Assembly: GCA_000708835.1 (NCBI GenBank) | Contig: DF237638.1 | Location: 1 to 43,824, forward strand | Direction of reading: 5' to 3' | From: Klebsormidium nitens | Taxonomy: Eukaryota; Streptophyta; Klebsormidiophyceae; Klebsormidiales; Klebsormidiaceae | Length of the DNA stretch: 43,824 nt | In this document: piece by piece, positions 34,325 to 43,824 of the stretch | Position numbering within the stretch: the first letter of the stretch is position 1 | Layout: each line of letters opens with the position of its first letter | Notes under the pieces: generated by a model | Databases searched by the model: none | What the model saw: the letters and a program-made list of their open reading frames with translations, nothing else | Told to the model about the DNA's origin: nothing | Position numbers and translations under genes: made by a program

Positions 34325-36043
34325 GGCGGCCTGCTGTGGTGCATAGGCCCACGGGGCTTCTCTCACTTTGAGGGAGGCCAAGCGGCAGCTGAAGAGGAGG
34401 TCAACAGACCGCAGCTCTGAGTGACGGGGGTTGCAGCTCCTGCCCGGCAGCTGCTGATGCAGCAAGAGGCGTCATACGCTCCGCAGAGTGTCGCAGCCGT
34501 GCACTGCAAATTATCGTTGCTGAGCTGGCGCCAGATTAACAGCCATCAGCTCTGCCTAGAGCCGAGGAAGCACTCCCGGTTGCAATATTACTTCACAGGA
34601 GGAGGGCATCGCCAAGCCTTCAGCTGTTTTCGTGAGAGGGGCCTGTTTCATTGCCCTTCATATCTGCAAGGCCGCTGTTGTGCAGTGTCCCCCAAGGTGT
34701 ACAGGAGAAAGAGCCTGGAACCACATTGTGAAAGCAGGAGATACTGCATCTGGTCAAGGACACCCCTCTGGACTCGCATCACGTCAATCATCGTGCTTGC
34801 GCATGGCATGCGTTCTCCAGCTGGTTACGGCCACTTCATCAGTGAGTGGGCGCACCGCGAGCCACTGCGTGCCTGATCCAAGAGAAGTATCCATCCAGCA
34901 GCCCGGCATGCCGGTGGGGTCCTAAAACTGCGCTGAGCGACAGCAGAAACACGAGGTCCCATGCCAATGGCCGGTCCTATGTTAAAGTCCCGACCTGAAA
35001 CGCTCAGCGGAAGGGAGTACTAGTGCCCACGCACGAGTGACGAAAGCAGGCAACACGAAGAGGCGGATCAAATGATCTGGGGGAAAGTTCAAGTTCAACT
35101 TTACTTGAAGAAAGCGGACACCGAGCGCGCGCAGTCCTTGATGACCTCTTCATCGTCGAATTGTTTGTCATGTTTTTATCGACGGCTCAGCAGATCTATT
35201 GCGGCCCTGTGAAGAGGGCTCCCCCTCCAAGACGCAGGTACCTATGATGTACGTTTGTACCGTGCCCTGCTGTAAGTTACCTTAGGTACGTACGAAAGCC
35301 CGTCGGCACTACCGGTGCCCCATACATACTATGGTACCATAGTACCGGTATAGGACAGTCGGCTTGTACAAGTAGCTAGGTAGGTACCTACTGTACCTAC
35401 CGTATGTCATGCAGTACCATCCTCCGGTACAATCGCCATGCAAGTGCCTTATCAGCGAGTACTACCTAAGGAGGTAACACGCTGGCAGAGCATTTCAATC
35501 AGTCACTTCAAGAGCTGCACACTTGCTGATCCTCAGCCGGCCCATTTGCTGGGCAGACCTGCAAAAATCGTAGTTGCCGTGAGGAGGCCAGCGTTGACAC
35601 TATACATCATTGGATCATAGTATCACTGTTCCTGCGGTGAGCCCCACTGCATTGCCCGTAGCACCCTATCTAAAGAAAGCCGCAATCACTGGCGCGACAC
35701 TGACCTTGATGCCAATTGAAAGGACCCGTGCAACACCTTTGAGGCCTAGCATTTGGCAACTTGGTACGACTGACATTAGACGTCGCCGCAGTCCCGTCAT
35801 TGCCAATTCAGCAAGCGGGTGCAGCGACCTACACAAAACGGAGCATGAGTACCTAAGGCGTCCGAGTTGGTCTGCAGACGCCTTTCTGCCATTCTCAGCT
35901 CGTCCCAAGAAGCCGGTACTTGTATTGAGCACGTCTCGCTTGTGATTAACGAATGGCAGACATCTGATTGAAAGAGGCCGCCAACCTGCAGGGTGGACTC
36001 TCCTTTCGTGTCGGTTGCTCTTAGAAGAAGTTCCTTCACAGCC
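34325..36043. other. Divergent spacer with GTAC-rich palindromic segment
   Basis: This 1.7-kb region separates the start codons of two divergent genes and should hold both promoters. Its left part may include 5' leader or an unseen exon of the coiled-coil gene. At about 35270-35425 it is very dense in GTAC, GGTACC and TACC words. No convincing gene was found. Confidence 0.5.
35328..35343. repeat. 16-bp perfect palindrome in GTAC-rich segment
   Basis: ACTATGGTACCATAGT is a perfect palindrome centred on GGTACC. It lies in a stretch packed with related words (TAGGTACGTACG, ACCGGTAT, GTAGGTACCTACTGTACC). It may be a protein-binding site, a cruciform-prone spot or a remnant of a small repeat. Its position upstream of both divergent genes is the only functional hint. 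Confidence 0.6.
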
Positions 36044-38165
36044 ATGCCCAGCACCCGACCCTCCGGTTGGGCCCCAGACAATGCCAGCGCCGCCCTAGAG
36101 CCAGGGCCCTCGGCGGGTCCGTCGGCCCCGGTTGGCGCCTCGCCGGCCAGCGCGCAGCGGGGCCAGCAGGACGGCCAGGCAGCCTCGACCCGCCCCGGGG
36201 AGATGCGGCACATCCCCGGGAAAGCGGAGTACCGGCGCTGGGACTTCCTCAAAGGCGCAGGCCCCAGCGCGCCACCCCGCGTGGTGAGCACACGCGGACG
36301 GGCCCTGCGGAGGCTGCGGCTGAAGCAGTCTCGGTGGCTCAAGGGTCTGCCAGACTCGGAGCTAATTACCTAGACTGTTCTTGTCTGCAGTAGCCAATCC
36401 TGAGCGGCCAATTTCAGCTGCACTGTGTGGCCTTCCTTGCTGCGATGTCCTCAGCGTGATCTTGGGCAGTAGTGACCAAAAAGTTCTCGCCACTGAGGAT
36501 CGTCATGGAGCAATGCTCGTCCACCCATGGCCCGCATTGTTGGCCCGTTGATACCAACAGCCTTGTCCTCACAAGGTTGAGTGGGCGTGCAGCTGGTCCA
36601 CCATGCCAAAGACGTGGGCAAGTTCAAGGCAGGCTGGCACACAAAGAAGGCGGTCAATGTGATCAAACCAGACAAGTGAGGCCCTCGGCACACACTCAAC
36701 GGTGTACATGTCGCGTCAACAGGAAAAAACTTTGACTGGAGGCAGATCTTTGCGTTCCTGGCAGAAGTGGTACGGTTGACAAGTTTAAGAAGATGATTGG
36801 GTCAGCTGCCAGAACTTGCATGCATCGTGTACCCAAGAGATAAGTGCACTTGAGAGAGGACTCAGGAAAATGAAAAGCTTCTGGTACTGCAGTGCTCGAT
36901 TGATCCACCGAATTGTCAGACCTCTCATCAGGCCTTGCCCTCGACTTGGTTCTAGTTCACCAGTGCATTGGCCCATGGAAGGATGTCAGCAGTGCAAGCT
37001 GCCTAGTCTCACTGCCCGCTTGTGGGGCGTGCTGATGCAGGAAGCGTGTAGAGCAAGAGGCGCAGAAGTCCCGCCGCAGTGAGGCCGCGCACGCGCAGCG
37101 CAGTGCCCGCCTGAGCGAGATCAGCAATCACCTGGGGTTCAACCCGATCACGGGGGAGATGCGCGACACGCGCCCCGTCAGGTCAGGCGCCACAGCCCTG
37201 GTGCACGCCTGGAAAGTCTCCAGGCAGCGAGGCTGCCCGCCGTGCACAAAGCTGCACCGCGGGTGCAACAGCGGCCCAACGTCTCGAGCGCGTGTCCCCA
37301 AACATCGTGCAAATACAAACTACACCTTTAGTTAAGCGACAGCTCTCATAACCGTCGAATTAGATCCATGCCGGCCTGCTCACATCACATTCCCTGTGCC
37401 TCCTCCAAAATCCTTCAGAACGGCCGATCCGGTATCAGGGATCTCGGCTGGTTACAGTTGCGAGTCGCTCTGCCAGGGCGCCCGGTGCAGTCCCTTTTGG
37501 TGAAAGAAAACCTTTTGAAGCCATTGACAGTTAAGAGGGACGTGGTCGAGAAGCATAAGAATCTTACGAAACTCCAGGTTCTTGATCCCAGTTCGAAGAG
37601 CCAGTGCGGGTTGGATCCTTGGGCGGGTCGCCTGGCTGGCCATGTGACTTGGCCCGTGGGTGGTTCCTGGTGCAGGCCCCGCGAGGAGGGCATCAAGTGC
37701 TTCCAGCGGCCGCAGACGCCGCCAGCCGTCGTGCACGCCAGGCACGTGGCCGCGGAGACCAAGTTTCAAGCGCGAGCGGTGAGGGCCGGCACCGGCGGCG
37801 CGATCTGGTGCTGCCTGCCCCAGTCCCAGCCGTCCCATTCCTCCGTAGTCACCTTGCATCATGCTAGTTGCACTGAAACATGTAGGGTGTATTTGCAAGT
37901 GCACGCGTTGCTGCTGCCGCTCGGTGCAAAGGTTGGCGAGAGAGCCGCTTAGCCTCTCAATGAAGGCTTGCCATGTCCGGAAGGCCGTTCACACAGGCGT
38001 TCCAGTATTCGCACGAGTTGGCCTATCGTAGTTGATCCAGGCTGCCTGGCTCGCAAAGAGTTTACTTCTTGCACGGTGCTCTTGCAGGATCTCATCCGGC
38101 GAGAAGGACTGGCGCCGCGGCCAGTGACCGTAGCGGACAACTTCAAGCCAGAGCACTATCTGTAA
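36044..38165 (+). CDS. Unrecognised 214-residue basic protein, candidate ciliary protein
   Basis: I do not recognise this gene. Five plus-strand exons with canonical junctions (36044-36283, 36593-36675, 37041-37181, 37676-37778, 38088-38165) join in phase to 214 residues. The first 50 are Pro/Ala/Ser/Gly-rich and probably disordered. After MRHIPGKAEYRRWDFLKG come short conserved-looking blocks: VGKFKAGWHTKKAVNVIKP, a basic helix (KRVEQEAQKSRRSEAAHAQR), LSEISNHLGFNPITGEMRDT, GIKCFQRPQTPPAVVHARHV, and a C-terminus ending LIRREGLAPRPVTVADNFKP. There is no signal peptide, membrane segment or enzyme motif. Small, basic, Pro/Arg-rich proteins made of short linear blocks recall microtubule-associated or microtubule-inner proteins of axonemes, but that is an inference. 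Its neighbours on both sides are cilium or centrosome coiled-coil genes. Joining of exons 2 and 3 uses the acceptor at 37040; a nearby AG at 37048-37049 breaks the frame. Confidence 0.75.
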
Positions 38166-39294
38166 ACCTGCGGGTTTATTTCAAACATCTGTCCCAGAAG
38201 TCTGCTAAGTTGAATCATGCTACAATGTTCCAGCTTGTATACGATACGTGCATGATTAAACACGAAAGATCTTGTCTCACTGCAGCTGCTGCGATCAAAG
38301 GGTAAAACCCGCTTCCAGTTTTTACAAGGTGCAAACGATTGATCGGAGAGTGCTTGACTTGCCCGCTCGAGGTATGCTGGAATATCTGGGGCTTACCCGC
38401 TGGCAGAGCTCTAGTTGATCAAATTGGACGTATAAGTGCATGCAGTTATGGGCCCAAACCACAGGCTCACTCTCCTGGACAGTGACATGCTATGCTGGGG
38501 AGATGCCACTCGTAATGTTAGATTGCGGCCTGTAAGGCTAGGCCCGGGTGCGGCCTGCAACGGATCTTTAGATATTGGTCACATTCATTCCCATACTTTT
38601 GCGCGACTTTGGCTTAGACGTGCTCAGAGTGTTGGCGACCTTTGTTTTCGAAATTGCGCAATTGGATGCGCAGGTGAGCTGCATTCTACTTGCAATCCTT
38701 ATAAGCGCATGTACAAGTACCACCCAACCGTTTGCGATCAGCTAGGACGGTACGTGACCAGCAAACTCTTGCGTGGCAAGTAATGATCCGAAGCCGGGGG
38801 GCTTGTGCACAGGTTGACAGACATCCATCATGTAGGCGTTGTTCTAACACGCCAGATTACGAAGCTGGCGCGGCAGTGACCAACTGAAACTTTCCTATAT
38901 TGGGTTCCGTCCCGCTATGTCTCATTGAAGTTTTCCGGTGCATGATTGATGCAACAGCTCGAAGGCCCCTTGAGAAATGAAAAGCGATAAGCATCCAAAG
39001 GACTGCGCTCACAGCAAACAGTACCATGATCTGATCATGGACACGAATAATGATGGCGCTTTTTCAATCTGACCGTGCACATAAGCCGTCTTCAAAACAT
39101 CAGCGGCTTTTCCACGCAACTTTGACACATGATGTGCAGCACCCTCCACTTTGGATCCACTTAAGAGGAGACGTAGTGCTTTCGCAACCGCGGGAATGAA
39201 AGTCCGCAGAATTCCTTGATAAGTCACCGACCTATCTAGCTTCCGTCGAAAGAGTGGTCGACATGCGGAGCGGCACGTGACCCGTCGTATGCCG
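38166..39294. other. Convergent spacer before the CCDC77 homologue
   Basis: The spacer is AT-richer than the genes. A 115-codon plus-strand frame (38436-38783) and a longer minus-strand frame overlapping the right edge show no recognisable content. I see no repeat. The 3' untranslated regions of both neighbours should lie here. Confidence 0.5.
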
Positions 39295-42200
39295 TTACGT
39301 GTCGCCTCGGTCTCGTTGGTCAAGCATTTTGGCTGCAACAGCGTCCAGTTGGTCCTGCAGAGGACGTGGGAACGGAGCATCAAATGGAGAAACAATCGCA
39401 GCTTTCGTACTTGTCTTCTCACCAATCTTTCTGGGAAAGGACCCTTCGTTCTCGGAGGCCGGGTGTCAATAGTGAATACTGACCGATTGGCCGATGCTGT
39501 CTTTCTGCGGGGACTCAGCGGCAGTATCTGTTGCTGGAAAGAGCCACATGCATGTGGGTCACGGTAAGTCGTCAGACAAGCGCACTCGCAGTCCAGTCCC
39601 GCAAGCACATAACAGAGCTGCGTCCCGCGCGCGTGGCTGCTGCGCGGCTGTCCGGCTCACCCGCACGGCCGCGAGCTGCTCCACGATGGACAGCGGGTCC
39701 GTGCCGCCCGTCTCCGCGTCCAGGGCCACCTCCCGGACGCGCCGCTGGATGCTAACCAGCTGCGCCGCCGCCATGCACGACGTCAGCAGCGACGTCAGCA
39801 GTCGTAGGCGGGCAGGGAGAGAGCAAGGGGCAACGCACAGAGTGGGGCGGAGGCAGGGAGGCGCTGCCAGCGATCACCAGCTGTGCCTCCATTCAACCAA
39901 GCAGGGAGACACAGGCGCAACCAGTCTGTGCCAACGCAGAGGTGTGTTTCCCTCGGGTGCAGGGCAAGGCCTGCGGCGGTCACCTGCTTCCGGACGAGGC
40001 CCATTTCGCTGGCGAACCCCTGGATGTCCAGCGCCCGCCGGTACTCTAGCTCCCGCGTCCTGCACGCCCACACCATGTCAGCATCTTTTGCGGGCCCCTA
40101 AAATCAGCGACCAGGACGCAAGGCAGCTCGAACACCTCGCTTTGCTCGCTTCCGCACGATAGCGCACCGCTGCGGTTGCAGGCTGGGGCGTGGCCTGACC
40201 TGCCCTTGAGGCTGTGCAGCTGCTGCTCCAGCTGGCGGATGCGCTGCTGCTGCTGCCGCCCCACGCTGTGCGCCGCGCCCCGCGACGACTTCAACTCCGC
40301 CTCCAGCGCAGCTGCCTGCCGCAGCGCACGCCGCTCCGCGCCAGACTGGGCCTCTGCGGCAGCGGCCAAGGCAGCCTGGACAACCACACCAAGGCCTTGC
40401 AGTCAGTCGGAGGAATGGATCGAATGACAGACAGGGGCACGGCATGACACTGTGAAGCGCTTCGCTGCACCGGGCTTGCTTCAGCCAGGCCGTGGTGTCA
40501 CGAGCAGGGCGTGTTCGCATAGGCTGACCTCCCGACAGCTGGCCGCGGGGTCGTCCCCGCTGTCGTCGTGTGGCCCGGGAGTCCCGTCGCTGGAAGCAGC
40601 CTGGGCCAGGGCGGTGCCCATGGCCCGCACAGCGTCCGCACACTGGCGGGGCAGGAGCTGCACACCAGGGAAACGCCTATCGTGAAGACGGCGCACAGGG
40701 ACACCCTATGCTCCGATCCTTGCAGGGAGCGTGTCTGGATCGCAAAGAGAGCAACTTATAAAGAATCAGACTCGGTAAAGACAACAGAGCGAGGTATTTT
40801 CATGCTGCGGCAGCCTGAGGGCGGAGTGAATGGGCCATAGACCGGACTGGTTGGCAGCCTTGGCAACCAGCGGAAGGGTCAATCCGGCGCACGCTTTGTT
40901 TGCACCCCCGCCTCCATCTCAGTGCTGGCTCTCACCTCGAGGGCGAGGTCTAGCTGCTGGCGCATGCAGCGGCTCTCTCGCTGCGCCTGCCTTGTGCCAC
41001 TGGCGTGCTCCGCCAGCCGCTCCTGGAAGTCCCGCTCCGCAGCCTGCTGCTGGTGGCGGCACAGAAGCAGCTCTGCACACGAGGCAGGGCGGGGGGTCAT
41101 GCGACAGGCTGCCCGCAAAGAAGCAGCCCCGCTTTCCCCTCTTCGTACAAGGGATTGGGTAACAGAGGACGAGTGCTATATCCAAGAGTTGCATAGGCAT
41201 GATGCAACTCCTAGGTGGGAGCATGGCAACTCGCAGTAGGCTCCCCGCCTGGGCTCACCGCGCGTAGTTCTTTCCAGCAGCGTACACCGCTTGTCGAGCT
41301 GGGCTTGCAAGTCCTGTAAGGACAAGCAACAAGTCAGAACTTGGAGGCCAGCCGCAGTGCGAGGAGGCCCCAAACTTGGGGTGGACTTTTGGTTGCGGGG
41401 ATCCAGTCCAGCCTTAGCGGCCCTGGTACCACAGGAGCGCACTCACCTCGAGCTTGCTGCTGGCCTCGGCCGCCTGCGCGGCAGCGGCGTCCTCGCGCTG
41501 CTTGCGGTCATCCAGCAGAGCCGTGATGCGCTCCTGGGAAAACGCGTGCTGCATGATGGCACACGGAAGACAGGCCGCCTGTCAGGGCTCACTCCAGCTG
41601 GGGCAGGTGCCACGGCCAGGGCAGCGACGCCGGCAGCAACAGGCAAAGGATGCCGGTCGGAGTCCAGCTGTTCCCTTCTGCAATTTTGCCCCGGCGTGAG
41701 TGACAGCCCACCTGGTGCGCCAGCTGTGCCTGCAGCGCGGCCAGCTTGGCCACCAGCAGCTGGGCCTCCTCGTTGGGCAGGAACACCGTCCGCAGCACCT
41801 GCACACGCAACGCCTGCACGTACGTCCACAACAGGGCGGCCAGCGGGGGTGACAGAGCCAGACAAGCACCATCGTCGGGCAGCCAGAACGAGGCTCGCTG
41901 GCTGTACAGCTTCTTCCCCAATTCACTTACACAGCACAGTGTTTCAACAGTGACATTACCTCGTGTGGCGACTGCCCCGTGGTGCCCCTACCGTTCCTGC
42001 AGAGAACATATATTATTTTCAAAAACAAGTATGCTAAGGATAAGTTTGGAACAATGACAACAAGATGCTTGTCTGCTTGTGACCCCGAGTCCCCACAGAT
42101 GGAGTTACCACTTGAGCTAGTCTAGACAGGAGGCCAGTCTCATCATCTTGCCTTTTCGTTGCAAGAGGATGGGTGGCTACTCCGGCTGGCTCCTCGGCGT

Positions 42201-43123
42201 TGGCATAGTGGACGTCATGGAGCACTGGCTGGGTGAATGCCAGCAGGCTCTGGATGCGCGCCTTGTCTTGCTTGCCCTCCAACAGCAGGCTGGCGCGCTC
42301 CGCCTGCACGCACCGCACACGCATGTGGGCAGCCAGCAAAAGGCGCCCGAGCAACAACAAGGACATGGTGCCTGGTTTAACCAAAGGGAAGGCTCCTGCT
42401 GGCAAGACCAGCCCAGCAATACGCGCGGCCATGGCTGCTTTGGCTGGGCCTGCCCGTGGTGGCCTGGCTGCGGCGCGGCCTTACCTGCAGCTGCCCCACC
42501 TGGTCCCTGACCTCAAACAGCTGAAGGTGGGACTCCGCAAGCGCCTGCAGCACAAGCGAGCAACCGCTGATGAGGGGAGAGTGCCAGGTATGGGCTACCT
42601 TGTGGCCAAAGCTCTCCCACAAGCACCTTTCTTTCAATTGATGTTCAAGCCTGATGTCTCAAGCAAGAGCAGACGTTTGAATCCAGTTTGCCGTGATTAC
42701 TACACACCGGACCTTCCTCACTCGATCTATATCGGACTACACGGGGCTGCCCGCGTCTTGCTCAATCCTAGTTCATGCTTGTGCGCTTGCTGTTTCCGTG
42801 CGGCCCCACCTTCTGCAGCTGGTGCACCTGCGCTGCAGCCTTGCTGGCGGCTTGCTCCAGGCGGTACACACGGCCCCGTTCCACGCTGGCCTGCTCCACG
42901 AGGGCAGCCGCTGCTGCCCGCTCCGCGTCAAACGCGTCTGCAGAGGCAGGGGGTACGCGCGGTGTTGGCTTCGGTGTGAGCGCCAATGCAAGTGGTGCAA
43001 AGGCACGACAAAGTCGATGCACACAGGCTGCCCAATGCAGGGAGCAGCACATGAAGACTCACCCAATCGGGACTTGTAGAAGGCCACCAGCTCGGGGGAG
43101 ACTGGAAGATTTGCACGCACCAT
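39295..43123 (-). CDS. CCDC77: CCDC77 homologue, centrosomal/ciliary coiled-coil protein
   Basis: CCDC77 is a centrosome-associated coiled-coil protein found in ciliated eukaryotes; its molecular role is unclear. Thirteen firm minus-strand exons: 43123-43063, 42937-42810, 42544-42485, 42303-42152, 41996-41960, 41798-41712, 41533-41447, 41313-41259, 41072-40936, 40657-40529, 40375-40200, 40059-39984, 39759-39661. Family landmarks in order are SPELVAFYKSRL, ARIQSLLAFT, VHYANAEEPAG, EEAQLLVAKLAALQAQL, RITALLDDRKQRE, AAERDFQERLAEH and the C-terminal TRELEYRRALDIQGFASEMG. The short exon at 41996-41960 joins in phase only if the preceding intron begins GC (AAAAG/GCAAGA), a known minor donor type. 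The last exon is uncertain: I favour 39354-39295 (DQLDAVAAKML..., then TAA), giving about 447 residues. Reading on past 39661 instead ends at 39559 with a less coiled tail. Human CCDC77 is about 488 residues. Confidence 0.88.
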
Positions 43124-43824
43124 GCTGGCAGCAGAGGCACAATGAAGAGCCTCAGGTGATGTGCGCGTTTGGATCTGGATCAACCAAATGTCACTTACTT
43201 TGGCAAGCAATCCTGCCTTCAGCTGGCTACAGGGCGCTAATCTTAACAGGCTCTTAGGTTTGTGTCATTTAAACCTACCGGTGCCAATTGTGGCGATAGA
43301 ACAGAGATTCTGAAACAGCTCGAGAGTGGCTGGCTGGCAATATTAAAGGGCAGGATCGAAGCAAAGCCTGCAAGCGGAACCCTATTAACTGTGCTCGACA
43401 CTGTACCTATTTGAAACCGGCGCTGACGGTTGTGATTACGACGCGAAGGCGCTCCCTCGGATCAACGCCGTCGATGCCTGACATTGGACGGACTCAGGAA
43501 GCCGCAATATACGAAGCCTTAGGCAAATTTCGGTGGCATCAATGCAGCTCTGCAGACAGGTTGGTCACATTTGTTTCCTCCGGATCGCGCACTGACCCTC
43601 AGGGTGCGCACTGCGCAGCGACCCTAGTGTGCTGCCCAAGAGTCACCCCCTCACTTCGTCATCCCCTGCTGTACGCGAGCCCACGCGCGCGCGGAAGGAG
43701 TTTCGCGCGGCGACCGGCGACCGAGAAGATATTTGGGTGGCGTTCAGGCGTCGACGGCGACGATGAAGACCACCAGTAGTTAGAGTCGTAGATTTGGTGC
43801 TAGTCCCGGTTCTGCGGGATAGCG
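43124..43824. other. Right-edge flank upstream of the CCDC77 homologue
   Basis: This is the 5' flank of the CCDC77 gene and presumably holds its promoter. A 122-codon plus-strand frame at 43411-43779 has an unremarkable Arg/Ser-rich composition and no recognised domain. It might be part of a gene that continues beyond the window, but I cannot support that. Confidence 0.45.

Noticed and set aside
38436-38783. 115-codon plus-strand open frame
   Set aside because: Composition is mixed, with no conserved block, no splice context and AT-richer codon use than the real genes.
39009-39608. 199-codon minus-strand open frame downstream of CCDC77
   Set aside because: No recognisable domain, and it overlaps the likely last CCDC77 exon in a different frame.

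Overview
This window is nuclear DNA of a ciliate-bearing (flagellated) eukaryote, most likely a green alga. Every gene is broken into many short exons by 60-350 bp introns with GTGAG-type donors and TGCAG acceptors. Coding sequence is strongly GC-biased, while the intergenic DNA is more AT-rich. Two proteins have a plant/green-algal form: an EMSY-LIKE protein pairing an ENT and an Agenet/Tudor domain, and an eEF1A methyltransferase whose N-terminus resembles the Arabidopsis homologue. There is a 339-base assembly gap (Ns), and two gene models are each broken by one base in a GC-rich run, so this is a draft assembly. The species cannot be named from the sequence.

Nine multi-exon genes were rebuilt by hand from splice sites and phase. 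Their orientation alternates strictly (- + - + - + - + -): (1) eEF1A lysine methyltransferase EEF1AKMT2/METTL10, minus, 3.2-5.2 kb; (2) a SEC12-type WD40 membrane protein, plus, 7.4-9.7 kb; (3) an EMSY-LIKE chromatin protein, minus, 10.9-14.2 kb, with the gap; (4) a phosphoglycerate-mutase-like histidine phosphatase, plus, 15.2-18.1 kb; (5) IFT80, minus, 19.0-24.1 kb; (6) DNAAF11/LRRC6, plus, 24.9-28.0 kb; (7) an 800-residue coiled-coil protein tentatively TSNAXIP1-like, minus, 29.2-34.3 kb; (8) an unrecognised 214-residue basic protein, plus, 36.0-38.2 kb; (9) a CCDC77 homologue, minus, about 39.3-43.1 kb.

The right half is a cluster of cilium and centrosome genes. IFT80 belongs to the intraflagellar transport complex B. 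DNAAF11 is needed to pre-assemble axonemal dyneins in the cytoplasm. CCDC77 is a centrosomal coiled-coil protein, and TSNAXIP1-like proteins are also typical of ciliated organisms. IFT80 and DNAAF11 are head to head with only about 750 bp between their start codons, which suggests a shared divergent promoter. The unrecognised gene lies inside this neighbourhood and is the best candidate here for an undescribed ciliary protein.

The left half holds housekeeping genes (translation-factor methylation, ER export, chromatin, histidine phosphatase) with repeats between them: a fold-back element made of 33-bp units, a 278-bp Stowaway-like MITE just upstream of the phosphatase start, intronic minisatellites, and a weak non-LTR retrotransposon remnant near the left end. 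No RNA genes, CRISPR arrays or prokaryotic features were seen.
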